Source: Moheibacter sp035515075
GTDB lineage: Bacteria > Bacteroidota > Bacteroidia > Flavobacteriales > Weeksellaceae
Length of the DNA stretch: 64,000 bases
Direction: 5' to 3'
Assembly (NCBI GenBank): GCA_035515075.1
Contig: DATJBZ010000031.1
Coordinates: 13,538-77,537, forward strand
The notes under the pieces were generated by a model. The model made no database searches. It had not been told where the DNA came from and saw only the letters and a program-made list of their open reading frames with translations. A program made the translations under genes and the position numbers. Positions 36,014 through 44,338 of this stretch are shown one piece after another. Numbering within the stretch: position 1 is the first letter of the stretch; each line of letters opens with the position of its first letter.

Positions 36014-36826
36014 TCAGTGCAGTTGAATCAGAAACTCCATGAAGAAAATAAAAATGGCCATCAGCAAGATAAAATAAGCAAAGCCGATTTTTAATTTTTC
36101 AGCATCTATGTATTTCACCAATCGTCCGCCGATCAAAATTCCGACCAACGACAGCCCAACAAATACGCCCAAGAAGTTCCAGTCAATTTTCATAAAAAAG
36201 AAATCGCCCAAGAAAAAACCACTCAAACTGTTCATGCATACAATGAACATGGAAGTACCTACTGCTTTTCGAATCGGTAAATTGGCTATCAACATCAAAG
36301 CGGGCACCATCAAAAATCCACCTCCTGCACCGACGATTCCCATGAACAAACCCAAGAAAAAACCTTCTGTGACAATCAAAGGATGAAAGTGAATTTCTTT
36401 TTCTTTTGCATCAATTTTCGATTGAGTTTTGTGCATCATCGTATAAAACGCCAACAACATCAAACAACCAAATAAGCCGAAAACAAACATCCGCCGGCTC
36501 ACATGAAAACCAAAAACCTCAAACAATTCATCCGGTAAATAAGGAAGAATCAATCTTCGCGACATCAAAATCCCAAAAATGGCAGGCAATCCAAAATAAA
36601 AAATCAACTGGGTGTTGATCATTTTTTCTTTGATGACACGAAAGCATCCCACCGCAGCAGTGACTCCAACGATAAAAAGCGAATAAGCCGTAGCCGTTTT
36701 TTCGTCATAATTGAACAAATAAGCCAAAATAGGCACCGACAAAATCGAGCCGCCACTTCCCGTCAATCCCATGACCAAACCAATCAGCAAAGCCCCGATA
36801 TAACCAGCAATCTCCATCCAACTCAT
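36014..36826 (-). CDS. TauE/SafE-family anion permease
   Basis: 270 residues, about eight membrane helices in two inverted halves with the family's repeated Gly-rich motifs: GLVMGLTGSGGSILSVPILA and FLGLFMGIVGAGGGFLMVPA. Relatives export sulfite, sulfonates or organosulfur compounds across the inner membrane; the substrate here is unknown. Its ATG overlaps the ABC-F stop codon by 4 bases (ATGA), so the two are co-transcribed. Confidence 0.9.
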   Translation of the reverse strand: MSWMEIAGYIGALLIGLVMGLTGSGGSILSVPILAYLFNYDEKTATAYSLFIVGVTAAVGCFRVIKEKMINTQLIFYFGLPAIFGILMSRRLILPYLPDELFEVFGFHVSRRMFVFGLFGCLMLLAFYTMMHKTQSKIDAKEKEIHFHPLIVTEGFFLGLFMGIVGAGGGFLMVPALMLIANLPIRKAVGTSMFIVCMNSLSGFFLGDFFFMKIDWNFLGVFVGLSLVGILIGGRLVKYIDAEKLKIGFAYFILLMAIFIFFMEFLIQLH

Positions 36827-38706
36827 GCTTCGTCGTTTTGAATGGACAATTCCAACCAGCGCATTTCTTTGCTTTCCAAGTCTTCCATGACTTTTTCCAA
36901 TTCAGCGCTCAATTCCTGAATCAATGCATATTCTAAATTTTCTTGAAACAATTGTTGGGTCAATTCTTCCTTTTTCGACTGCAGTTTCTCCAATTCTTTT
37001 TCCAAAGATTCAAATTCCTTTTTCTCTTGGTAAGTCAACTTTTTTGCAGCTGTTTTTTCAACGGGAACCGCCTTTTCTTTTTCTACCGCTACTTGCTTTT
37101 CGCGTTCTTCTTTTTCTTTTTCCAGCAAATAATATTCGGTATAATTTCCAATGAACCAATTGATTTTTCCCTTTCCTTCAAAAATCATCATTTCATCGAC
37201 CACTTTGTCCATAAAATAACGATCATGGCTTACCACCAACAGACAACCTTGATAATCATTCAGAAAATTTTCCAAAACCGTCAAAGTCGGCAAATCCAAA
37301 TCATTGGTTGGCTCGTCCAAAATCAAAAAATTGGGATTTTGAAACAACACCGACAACAACTGCAAACGTTTTTTCTCGCCACCACTCAACTTGGCAATCG
37401 GCGTATATTGCTGTTCTGCCGAAAACAAAAACATTTCCATGAATTGCGAAGCCGAAATGAACTTCCCATTGGACAAAGGAAAAGCTTCTGCCAATTCCTT
37501 CACAAAATCAATGGCGCGCATTTCTTCTTTGTATTGAATGCCCTCCTGTTTGAAATGTCCGATTTTCAAGGTTTCACCTATTTCAATTTCTCCAGCATCG
37601 GCTTGTTCTATGCCTTCTAAAATTTTCAGAAAAGTCGTTTTTCCTACCCCATTTTTTCCAATGATACCGATTTTATTGCCACGACCAAACAAATGAGAGA
37701 AATTATCCAAAATGATTTTGTCCCCAAAAGCTTTGGACACATTTTTCATTTCGATGATTTTATTGCCCAAACGCGTCATTTGCATGTCGAGTTGCACTTG
37801 GTCTTGGTTGATGGTTTTGTGCGCCTGGTCTTCCGTTTCATAAAAAGCATCGATTCGACTTTTTGATTTGGTGGTCCGCGCCTTGGGTTGACGCCGCATC
37901 CAGTCCAATTCTTTTCGGTACAAATTCTTGGCCTTGTCAATTTGCGCCAATTGGTTGTCGATGCGCAAAGCCTTGTTGGTCACATAAACCTGATAATCAC
38001 CATTGTGCACATAAGTTTGCCCATCGTCCATTTCGATAATTTTGGTGCAAATCGCATCCAAAAAATAACGGTCGTGGGTCACCAAAATCATGGTTTTGTT
38101 TTCTTTGTTAAGGAAATATTCCAACCACTCGACCATTTCAATGTCCAAATGGTTCGTCGGTTCATCCAAAATCAACAACAAATGACCGCTTTCCAAACTC
38201 ACATCGATCAGGAATTTCGCCAAAGCAATTCGCTTGCGTTGTCCGCCCGACAGTTTTTCAATTTTCTGAGAAAGAAAGTCAACTTTTAATTTGCTCAGAA
38301 TTTCTTGAATGATCGGTTCCACACGCCAAGCATCCAAGTTGTCCATTTGCTCCATCAATTCCATTAACTTAGGATTGGACGGATCGTTCAAAATCAAATC
38401 CTCATATTGGCGGATCACATCCATCACAGGATTGGTGTGGTTAAAAACGCATTCTCCTGCAGTCAATTGCGGATCGAAATCATCATTTTGTTCAAACAAC
38501 AAAACTTTGACTGCTCGATTGAATTCGACTTCTCCAGTATCTGTGGTTTCTTTTCCAGCCAAAATTTTGAGCAAAGTAGATTTCCCACTTCCATTTTTGG
38601 CTACTAAGGCTATTTGATCTCCTTCATTGACATGAAAACTGACGTCACTAAATAGGGTCCGAATCCCGTAAGATTTGGATAAATTCGAGGCGGTTAAATA
38701 ATTCAT
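36823..38706 (-). CDS. ABC-F family ATPase
   Basis: 627 residues from ATG 38706; 29 further in-frame codons upstream cover the promoter and are rejected. Two ATP-binding cassettes: Walker A ALVAKNGSGKSTLLKILAG and IGIIGKNGVGKTTFLKILEG, signatures KLSGGQRKRIALAKFL and KLSGGEKKRLQLLSVL, Walker B LLILDEPTNHLD and FLILDEPTNDLD. A linker lies between them, and a C-terminal coiled coil (~540-620, rich in Glu/Lys) as in Uup-like members. No membrane helices. ABC-F proteins act on ribosomes; which subtype this is stays open. Confidence 0.92.
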   Translation of the reverse strand: MNYLTASNLSKSYGIRTLFSDVSFHVNEGDQIALVAKNGSGKSTLLKILAGKETTDTGEVEFNRAVKVLLFEQNDDFDPQLTAGECVFNHTNPVMDVIRQYEDLILNDPSNPKLMELMEQMDNLDAWRVEPIIQEILSKLKVDFLSQKIEKLSGGQRKRIALAKFLIDVSLESGHLLLILDEPTNHLDIEMVEWLEYFLNKENKTMILVTHDRYFLDAICTKIIEMDDGQTYVHNGDYQVYVTNKALRIDNQLAQIDKAKNLYRKELDWMRRQPKARTTKSKSRIDAFYETEDQAHKTINQDQVQLDMQMTRLGNKIIEMKNVSKAFGDKIILDNFSHLFGRGNKIGIIGKNGVGKTTFLKILEGIEQADAGEIEIGETLKIGHFKQEGIQYKEEMRAIDFVKELAEAFPLSNGKFISASQFMEMFLFSAEQQYTPIAKLSGGEKKRLQLLSVLFQNPNFLILDEPTNDLDLPTLTVLENFLNDYQGCLLVVSHDRYFMDKVVDEMMIFEGKGKINWFIGNYTEYYLLEKEKEEREKQVAVEKEKAVPVEKTAAKKLTYQEKKEFESLEKELEKLQSKKEELTQQLFQENLEYALIQELSAELEKVMEDLESKEMRWLELSIQNDEA

Positions 38707-38725
38707 TTGGTGTGTATAGTTCAGA

Positions 38726-38756
38726 CAAATATAAGCGTTTATGATTTCTATGCCAA
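38726..38756 (-). promoter_or_regulatory. Bacteroidota-type promoter of the ABC-F gene
   Basis: Minus-strand TTG (38756-38754), 20-base spacer, TATATTTG (38733-38726), 19 bases upstream of ATG 38706. This supports the shorter ABC-F start. Confidence 0.65.
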
Positions 38757-38834
38757 TTCCTTGTTGAATAAGCTGTACATGAAACCCATTCAATCCAAAA
38801 TAGCTCTAATCAACCGACCTGAACAAGTTTTACA

Positions 38835-39332
38835 TCAAAACTGATACACTACGCCCATACCATCACCATTGAAATTCAATTTAAAAGTAGTAGAAACACT
38901 TTGATTTTCACCATTTTCTATATCTACAGCTTTTTTTACGTTATTTTTATAACCTATCCAAAGTGGGATACTCGTCAAAGTGATTCCTGCACCGACTGCC
39001 GCAATTGTCCAGCCCACTTTTTTATCATTTTTAGCAAATTGGTATTCGCTTTCATCTTTGGTAAACAATGCATAACCTGCACCAAATCCAATTCCAAAAC
39101 TTCCTACATAAGTCAAAACAGAAGCAAAAGTTTTATTTGTTTTGGCTTTTTTAATTCGATGAATGGCTTCAGCATTTGAAAATACTTGCTCATATTGATT
39201 CAGCCTAAATTCTTCTCCATTTTGAATGAATAAATTTTTAGCACTTTCTCCCAATTCAATTTTTCCTGATGGAATTTCTGTCATTTGAGAAAATGACAAA
39301 ACAGGGAGTAACAAAAAGAACATTTTTCTCAT
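38835..39332 (-). CDS. Hypothetical exported/membrane protein
   Basis: 165 residues, family not recognised. A signal peptide (residues ~1-15, MRKMFFLLLPVLSFSQ) is followed by a polar stretch and two hydrophobic segments at ~70-90 (FASVLTYVGSFGIGFGAGYA) and ~105-125 (VGWTIAAVGAGITLTSIPLW). The end (LNFNGDGMGVVYQF) looks like an outer-membrane-type strand with terminal Phe. The base composition is somewhat A+T-richer than nearby housekeeping genes. No partner gene is apparent. Confidence 0.65.
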   Translation of the reverse strand: MRKMFFLLLPVLSFSQMTEIPSGKIELGESAKNLFIQNGEEFRLNQYEQVFSNAEAIHRIKKAKTNKTFASVLTYVGSFGIGFGAGYALFTKDESEYQFAKNDKKVGWTIAAVGAGITLTSIPLWIGYKNNVKKAVDIENGENQSVSTTFKLNFNGDGMGVVYQF

Positions 39333-39483
39333 ATTTAAAAGCTTGTATTAGAATTTAATTAATTTTCCAAATTTAAATAAAATTAAACTAACTGACCTCT
39401 ATTTTCAACATGAAAAACAATTTAATTCCTCTCAACACTTCACCCATTTCAACACAAACGAATTAAGAAAGTTAAACCAGTAC

Positions 39484-39516
39484 TTTGACCAAAGTCTAAT
39501 TTTCGAATTAACTTTG
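39484..39516 (+). promoter_or_regulatory. Bacteroidota-type promoter of topB
   Basis: TTTG (39484-39487), 21-base spacer, TAACTTTG (39509-39516), 36 bases before the topB ATG. The rest of the 220-base gap is A+T-rich with nothing else recognised. Confidence 0.65.
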
Positions 39517-39552
39517 CTCTGATTTTTTAAGGATTTAACAAATTTAATTTCA

Positions 39553-41664
39553 ATGAAACTCTGTATCGCCGAAAAGCCAAGTGTAGCAAGAGACATCGCC
39601 AAAGTTTTGGGCGCAACCACTTCCAAAGATGGTTATATGGAAGGAAATGGCTATTGGGTCACTTGGACATTTGGGCATTTGTGCACCTTGAAAGAACCGC
39701 ACGATTATGATCCGAGTTTGAAATATTGGGATTTGCGCACTTTGCCGATTTTACCTTCAACTTTTGGCATCAAATTAATTCCCAACAAAGGCGTTGAAAA
39801 ACAATTCAACACCATTGAGAAATTGGTCAAAGAATGCAGCGAAGTCATCAATTGTGGGGATGCGGGACAAGAAGGTGAAGTCATCCAACGTTGGGTCTTA
39901 CAAAAAGCCAATTGCGACAAACCGATGAAAAGATTGTGGATTTCTTCGTTGACAGAAGAGGCGATCAAAGAAGGATTTGCTTCCTTGAAACCGGCTGAAC
40001 AATACCAAAATTTGTATTTGGCAGGAAATGCAAGAGCTATTGGCGATTGGTTGTTGGGCATCAATGCCACGCGTTTGTTCACCAAAAAATTTGGTGGAAA
40101 CCAAGCGGTACTTTCGATTGGTCGGGTTCAAACGCCGACTTTGGCGATGATTGTACAACGTCAAAAAGAAATTGATGCTTTTCAGTCTGCTGATTATTGG
40201 GAATTGAAAACCCAATACCGAGAAGTGGTTTTCAATGCCGCCATCGATCGATTGACATCAGCAGAAAAAGCAGAAAAAGGACTGGAATATTTGAAAAAAT
40301 ATCCTTTTGAAATTGTCGATTTTGAAATCAAAGAAGGCAGGGAAAGAAGTCCAAGATTGTTTGATTTAACGGCTTTGCAGGTGGAAGCCAATAAGAAGTA
40401 TGGTTTTTCAGCAGAAAACACCTTGAAGTTTGTGCAAAGTTTGTACGAGAAAAAAAATGTGACCTATCCTAGAGTCGACACGACGTATTTGTCTGAAAGT
40501 TTGCATCCAAAAATTCCAGGAATTTTACAGAGAATGCACTTTTATTCGAATCTCATTGCGCCGCTTTTGGACAAACCCATTCCAAAATTGAAATCGGTTT
40601 TTGATGACAGCAAAGTCACCGATCACCATGCGATCATTCCCACTGAAATTCCGCCTTCCGCTCATTTGAACCGAGAAGAAAAATTGATTTATGATTTGAT
40701 TGCCAAGCGGTTCATCGCTGTTTTTTATCCTGATTGTAAAATATCGAATACTTTGGTTGAAGGAAAAGTGGGAGAAATTCCTTTCAAAGCCAATGGAAGG
40801 CAAGTTTTGGAAATGGGTTGGCGAGAAATTTATGCCAAAGATAAAAAAGACGAAGGGGATACCGAACAAGAAAAAGACCAAGAGCAAAGCATTCCGAATT
40901 TTGAAATTGGCGAAAGCGGACCGCACGAACCTTTGGTGCACCAAGGAAAAACTTCTCCGCCCAAACCCTTTACAGAAGCAACTTTGCTGCGCGCCATGGA
41001 AACCGCTGGACGACAAGTAGAAGATGAAGAATTGCGCGAGTCTTTGAAAAACAATGGCATTGGACGACCGTCCACACGCGCCAACATCATCGAAACTTTG
41101 TTCAGACGAAAATACATCGAACAAAAAAGAAAAAACCTTTTTGCGACTTCAACCGGCATGGAATTGATCGATACGATTGAAGATGAAGTGTTGAAAAGTC
41201 CAGAGTTGACGGGAGAATGGGAATTGAAATTGCGGAAAATTGAAAAGGGCGAATACGAAGCGAGTGTATTCAAGGACGAATTGGTAAAAATGGTGTGGGA
41301 TTTGACCCAAAACGTCATTCGTGGACAAAGCAAAACCATCCGGATTGAAGAAGAAAAACCGATCGAAAAAGTTGAGAAAAAACCGCGCAAAAAAGCGGAA
41401 ATCATTTGGGAAGAAACTTCGTGTCCAAAATGCAAAAAAGCACAATTAATTAAAGGAAAAACCGCCATTGGTTGTCAAGATTTTCATGCTTGTGGCTTCA
41501 AAATTCCGTTGGAAGTTTTCGGTAAAAAATTGACTGAAAAACAAATTCAGGATTTGATCCTAAAAAACAAAACTTCTAAACTGAAAGGTTTCAAAACGCA
41601 TCCCAATCATTTGACCGAAGGCGTTTTAAGTCTGAATGAAGACTTTGTGGTGGAATTGAATTAA
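39553..41664 (+). CDS. topB: DNA topoisomerase III (type IA)
   Basis: 703 residues. N-terminal TOPRIM domain starting KLCIAEKPSVARDIAKVLG, with the Asp pair region NCGDAGQEGEVIQRW. The active-site tyrosine lies in VTYPRVDTTYLSE (~residue 305), and TDHHAIIPTE and RPSTRANIIETLFRRKYIE are further type IA motifs. A C-terminal zinc-finger-like part (SCPKCKKAQLIKGKTAIGC) ends the protein. It decatenates single-strand-linked DNA and relaxes negative supercoils. TopB-type genes are often chromosomal in Bacteroidota, so this alone does not mark a mobile element. Confidence 0.93.
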   Translation: MKLCIAEKPSVARDIAKVLGATTSKDGYMEGNGYWVTWTFGHLCTLKEPHDYDPSLKYWDLRTLPILPSTFGIKLIPNKGVEKQFNTIEKLVKECSEVINCGDAGQEGEVIQRWVLQKANCDKPMKRLWISSLTEEAIKEGFASLKPAEQYQNLYLAGNARAIGDWLLGINATRLFTKKFGGNQAVLSIGRVQTPTLAMIVQRQKEIDAFQSADYWELKTQYREVVFNAAIDRLTSAEKAEKGLEYLKKYPFEIVDFEIKEGRERSPRLFDLTALQVEANKKYGFSAENTLKFVQSLYEKKNVTYPRVDTTYLSESLHPKIPGILQRMHFYSNLIAPLLDKPIPKLKSVFDDSKVTDHHAIIPTEIPPSAHLNREEKLIYDLIAKRFIAVFYPDCKISNTLVEGKVGEIPFKANGRQVLEMGWREIYAKDKKDEGDTEQEKDQEQSIPNFEIGESGPHEPLVHQGKTSPPKPFTEATLLRAMETAGRQVEDEELRESLKNNGIGRPSTRANIIETLFRRKYIEQKRKNLFATSTGMELIDTIEDEVLKSPELTGEWELKLRKIEKGEYEASVFKDELVKMVWDLTQNVIRGQSKTIRIEEEKPIEKVEKKPRKKAEIIWEETSCPKCKKAQLIKGKTAIGCQDFHACGFKIPLEVFGKKLTEKQIQDLILKNKTSKLKGFKTHPNHLTEGVLSLNEDFVVELN

Positions 41665-41665
41665 A

Positions 41666-41764
41666 CTATTTCACCTGACGAAATTTAATTCCCAAAGATT
41701 TCTCGTAATGCTGCAAAACTTTCATTTCTTTTGGGTTGATAAAACACATGGAAACGCCTTTCAA
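41666..41764 (-). pseudogene. Remnant of a DEAD-box helicase gene 3' end
   Basis: Read on the minus strand this gives KGVSMCFINPKEMKVLQHYE then KSLGIKFRQVK and a stop. It matches the last ~32 residues of the intact helicase at 46324-47436 except for two residues in the last dozen (KTLAIKFRQVK there). Over about 97 bases I count roughly seven mismatches. The stop codon lies 1 base beyond the topB stop. Upstream of 41764 the similarity ends. The fragment has no start and is not a gene. Confidence 0.9.
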
Positions 41765-41773
41765 TTAAAACGT

Positions 41774-41805
41774 AAAATCCCCAGTAAAATTTACTGGGGA
41801 TTTTT
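41774..41805. terminator. Bidirectional terminator between topB and the T9SS-secreted protein gene
   Basis: AAAATCCCCAGTAAA (41774-41788) and TTTACTGGGGATTTT (41790-41804) form a 15-base inverted repeat with T/A tracts at both sides, just beyond the helicase remnant. Confidence 0.9.
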
Positions 41806-41832
41806 ATATTGATTCAAAAATAAGGGATTGCT

Positions 41833-43419
41833 TTATTCTTTAACAATTTTGAATGTTTGAGTACCTCCTTCAGACTGAGTTTTTACGATATAAATTCCTT
41901 TGGATAAGAAGGTCAAATCAATTTGAGCCTTTTCTGCCCCTATCGATTGCTGAAACACTATTTTTCCCGACAAATCAACTATTGAAATGGCTGAAATAGA
42001 TTGATCAAATGAAAGGTATAAAACATCATTTACCGGATTGGGATAGTATGCTATTTTTCCTATTTCTTTTTCCGATAATCCCATTATTTCTCTATCCAAT
42101 TTTAGAATCCAAATATCAGCCATACCATGATTTTGAGAAACATCCCCATCTCCTGATTCTGAGTAAGTTACTGCTAAAATAATGATTTCTCCTTCTGGAT
42201 TCAATACCATATCTCGAGTAAACTCTATAGCTGTTCCGCCATAGCTTTTTTCCCACAATAATTCTCCATCTTGGTTAATTTCGATTACCCAAACATCCTC
42301 TCTTCCAGGCCATTCTTCATGATGATTGGTAATATCGCCATCAACTGAAGCAGACGATCCTGCTATAATGAAATTGCCTTCTTCCGTTTGTACTATAGCA
42401 CTTGCATTATCCATGTGAAATCCTCCATAACTCTTTTCCCAAACAAGGTGTCCGGTATTATCAATTTTTATAATCCAAAAATCTTCTGTTCCCCCATGAT
42501 TTCCAGTAACTTGTCCGTCTAAAGAACTAGATGCTCCGACAACAACAAACCCTCCATCAATTGATTCTACTACTGCGTTAGCCCCATCTCCAAAACCCAT
42601 AAAACCACCAGCGCCTGATCCTCCATAGCTTTTTTCCCATAATAAATTCCCTTCTCCATCAATTTTAATAACCCAATAATCATTGTCATCATTTCCTTGT
42701 GGAGAAGAAATATGTCCATCTGAAGAATTTGAAAATCCTACTAAAAGAAAATTTCCATCTATTGTTTGTATTATTTGTTCAGGCGATTCGTCCCCTGATC
42801 CTCCATAACTTTTTTCCCAAATGAGATTACCATCAATATCCATTTTCACTACCCAAAAATCGGCTCCTCCATAATTGACTGTTACATCTCCTCCTTCCAT
42901 ATCACTTACGCCCGCAATCATTATTTCTTCATCATTAATTTGAATTACTGAATTTGCTCTATTGTATCCTTCTCCTCCCAGTGTCTTTTCCCAAATGAGG
43001 TTCCCTTCCAAATCAATTCTTATAACCCACCATGCGACAGAGCTATCATTTGGAGTTACGTCTCCATCATTAGACATGGTATCGCCTACAATGACATAGC
43101 CGTTTTCATTCGATAGCTCAACAACAGATCCTGCGGTGTCATGAGTAGAACCACCATAACTTTTCTCCCATATTAAGGCTCCTTCACTATTTAATTTAAT
43201 AATCCAAAAATCAGTTCCTCCTTTGTTGATTGTAATATCTCCATCATCAGATTGCGATGAACCTGCTATTAAATAGCCCCCATCGCTCGTATTAACGATT
43301 TCCCCCACAAGATCCCAATGTGACCCACCATAACTTTTCTCCCATTCAATTTCGGGAGCAGTTTGTGCATTAAGTTGAATAAACAACGAACTTAAAATAA
43401 ATAATAGTAAAATTCTCAT
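41833..43419 (-). CDS. T9SS-secreted repeat protein with Por sorting tail
   Basis: 528 residues. A signal peptide (residues ~1-18, ending LNAQ) is followed by seven repeats of 55-70 residues, each opening with WEK(S/T)YGG-like sequence (one reads WEKTLGGE), then a variable loop, DGGY/F(L/V)(I/V)xG, DGD(I/V)T and (D/E)xW(V/I)IKID. Seven units suggest a seven-bladed beta-propeller. The last ~75 residues (IAYYPNPVNDVLYLSF... GIYIVKTQSEGG) are a T9SS type A sorting domain, so it is exported through the system that PorT serves. Ligand unknown. The gene uses A+T-rich codons and lies divergent from the two-component genes. Confidence 0.9.
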   Translation of the reverse strand: MRILLLFILSSLFIQLNAQTAPEIEWEKSYGGSHWDLVGEIVNTSDGGYLIAGSSQSDDGDITINKGGTDFWIIKLNSEGALIWEKSYGGSTHDTAGSVVELSNENGYVIVGDTMSNDGDVTPNDSSVAWWVIRIDLEGNLIWEKTLGGEGYNRANSVIQINDEEIMIAGVSDMEGGDVTVNYGGADFWVVKMDIDGNLIWEKSYGGSGDESPEQIIQTIDGNFLLVGFSNSSDGHISSPQGNDDNDYWVIKIDGEGNLLWEKSYGGSGAGGFMGFGDGANAVVESIDGGFVVVGASSSLDGQVTGNHGGTEDFWIIKIDNTGHLVWEKSYGGFHMDNASAIVQTEEGNFIIAGSSASVDGDITNHHEEWPGREDVWVIEINQDGELLWEKSYGGTAIEFTRDMVLNPEGEIIILAVTYSESGDGDVSQNHGMADIWILKLDREIMGLSEKEIGKIAYYPNPVNDVLYLSFDQSISAISIVDLSGKIVFQQSIGAEKAQIDLTFLSKGIYIVKTQSEGGTQTFKIVKE

Positions 43420-43597
43420 ATGTTATTTTTTATAAATTAGTAATTATACAAAGTTTGAAATTGATTAATCTGTTTTCAGTAGAAATCGACGAATAAAACA
43501 TAAAATACCATTAACCTTTATTTAATGTGTATTTAGCTTTACAATTTAAGAATCCCTTAACAATTCGTAGAGCTTATCAAGATATAAAAAAGTAAGC

Positions 43598-43605
43598 TAT
43601 ATTTG
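43598..43605 (+). promoter_or_regulatory. -7 promoter element of the two-component operon
   Basis: TATATTTG, perfect TAnnTTTG, 16 bases before ATG 43622. No clear TTTG at -33. The 200-base divergent gap to the secreted-protein gene is otherwise A+T-rich without a motif I can name. Confidence 0.5.
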
Positions 43606-43621
43606 TGTGCTGATACATTCT

Positions 43622-44338
43622 ATGGACTTTTTGAATTGCATTATAATTGATGATAATAAGGTGGACAGGCTTGTTGCATTGGCTTTGGTTAAAAAGTTTT
43701 CATTTTTCAATATTTTGGGCACATATTCATCCGCTGAGACGGCTATGCCCACAATTAAATCAAAGAAAATTGATGTGATTTTTTCTGATATTGATATGCC
43801 AAAAATAAATGGACTGGAATTGAGAAATCTAACCAAAGAAATTCCAATATGTATTTTTATTACTTCTCACTCCGAATATGCTGTTGAAAGTTTTGAGTTG
43901 GATGTTTTGGATTACATCGTAAAGCCTCTCAAAATGGATCGTTTGTCCCAAACGGTTGCTCGTATAGAAAAGTATATATCGGTTAGAAACAAAGCCTTGG
44001 TTTTTGATGGCAATTTCAAACAAGAAATTATTTCTTTAAAGGAAGGAAATAACACTGTTGATTTACTTGTATCTGAAATCCTTTATTTGGAAGCACTGAA
44101 AGATTATACATTACTTGTGACAGATAAAAATCAATATTGCATCACAAAAGGATTGGGTAAACTTTTGAGTGAATCTTTATTTGAAGATTTCATTCGTGTT
44201 CATCGAAGTTACGCTGTACAAAAACAATATATTGGTGAGGTTTCGAGAACTTCAATTAAATTAAAGCTGAGCAAAAGAGAGATTCCAATCGGTCAAAGTT
44301 TTTTAACTGAAGTTGAATCTATATTGGATAAACTATGA
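43622..44338 (+). CDS. LytTR-family response regulator
   Basis: 238 residues from ATG 43622; a TTG five codons earlier is less likely because it overlaps the promoter zone. Receiver domain (~1-120): acidic pair IIIDDNKVD, phosphoacceptor D56 in IFSDIDMPKINGLEL, the FITSH switch strand and VKPL with the conserved Lys. C-terminal LytTR DNA-binding domain (~135-238): EILYLEALKDYTLLVTD and FIRVHRSYAVQKQYI. Overlaps the kinase gene by 4 bases, so the pair is one operon. A+T-rich codons such as TTA and ATA set it apart from housekeeping genes here. A likely target is the divergent secreted-protein gene (inference). Confidence 0.93.
   Translation: MDFLNCIIIDDNKVDRLVALALVKKFSFFNILGTYSSAETAMPTIKSKKIDVIFSDIDMPKINGLELRNLTKEIPICIFITSHSEYAVESFELDVLDYIVKPLKMDRLSQTVARIEKYISVRNKALVFDGNFKQEIISLKEGNNTVDLLVSEILYLEALKDYTLLVTDKNQYCITKGLGKLLSESLFEDFIRVHRSYAVQKQYIGEVSRTSIKLKLSKREIPIGQSFLTEVESILDKL

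Noticed and set aside
38707..38793. 29-codon upstream extension of the ABC-F ATPase
   Set aside because: It overlaps a consensus promoter at 38726-38756, and ABC-F proteins normally begin a few residues before the first cassette.
39553..41664. topB as a sign of an integrative conjugative element
   Set aside because: No conjugation, integrase or mobilisation genes flank it; chromosomal topB is common in this phylum.
41833..43419. Repeats of the secreted protein as a possible assembly artefact
   Set aside because: The seven units differ in length and sequence and stay in frame between a signal peptide and a T9SS tail, as expected of a natural propeller protein.
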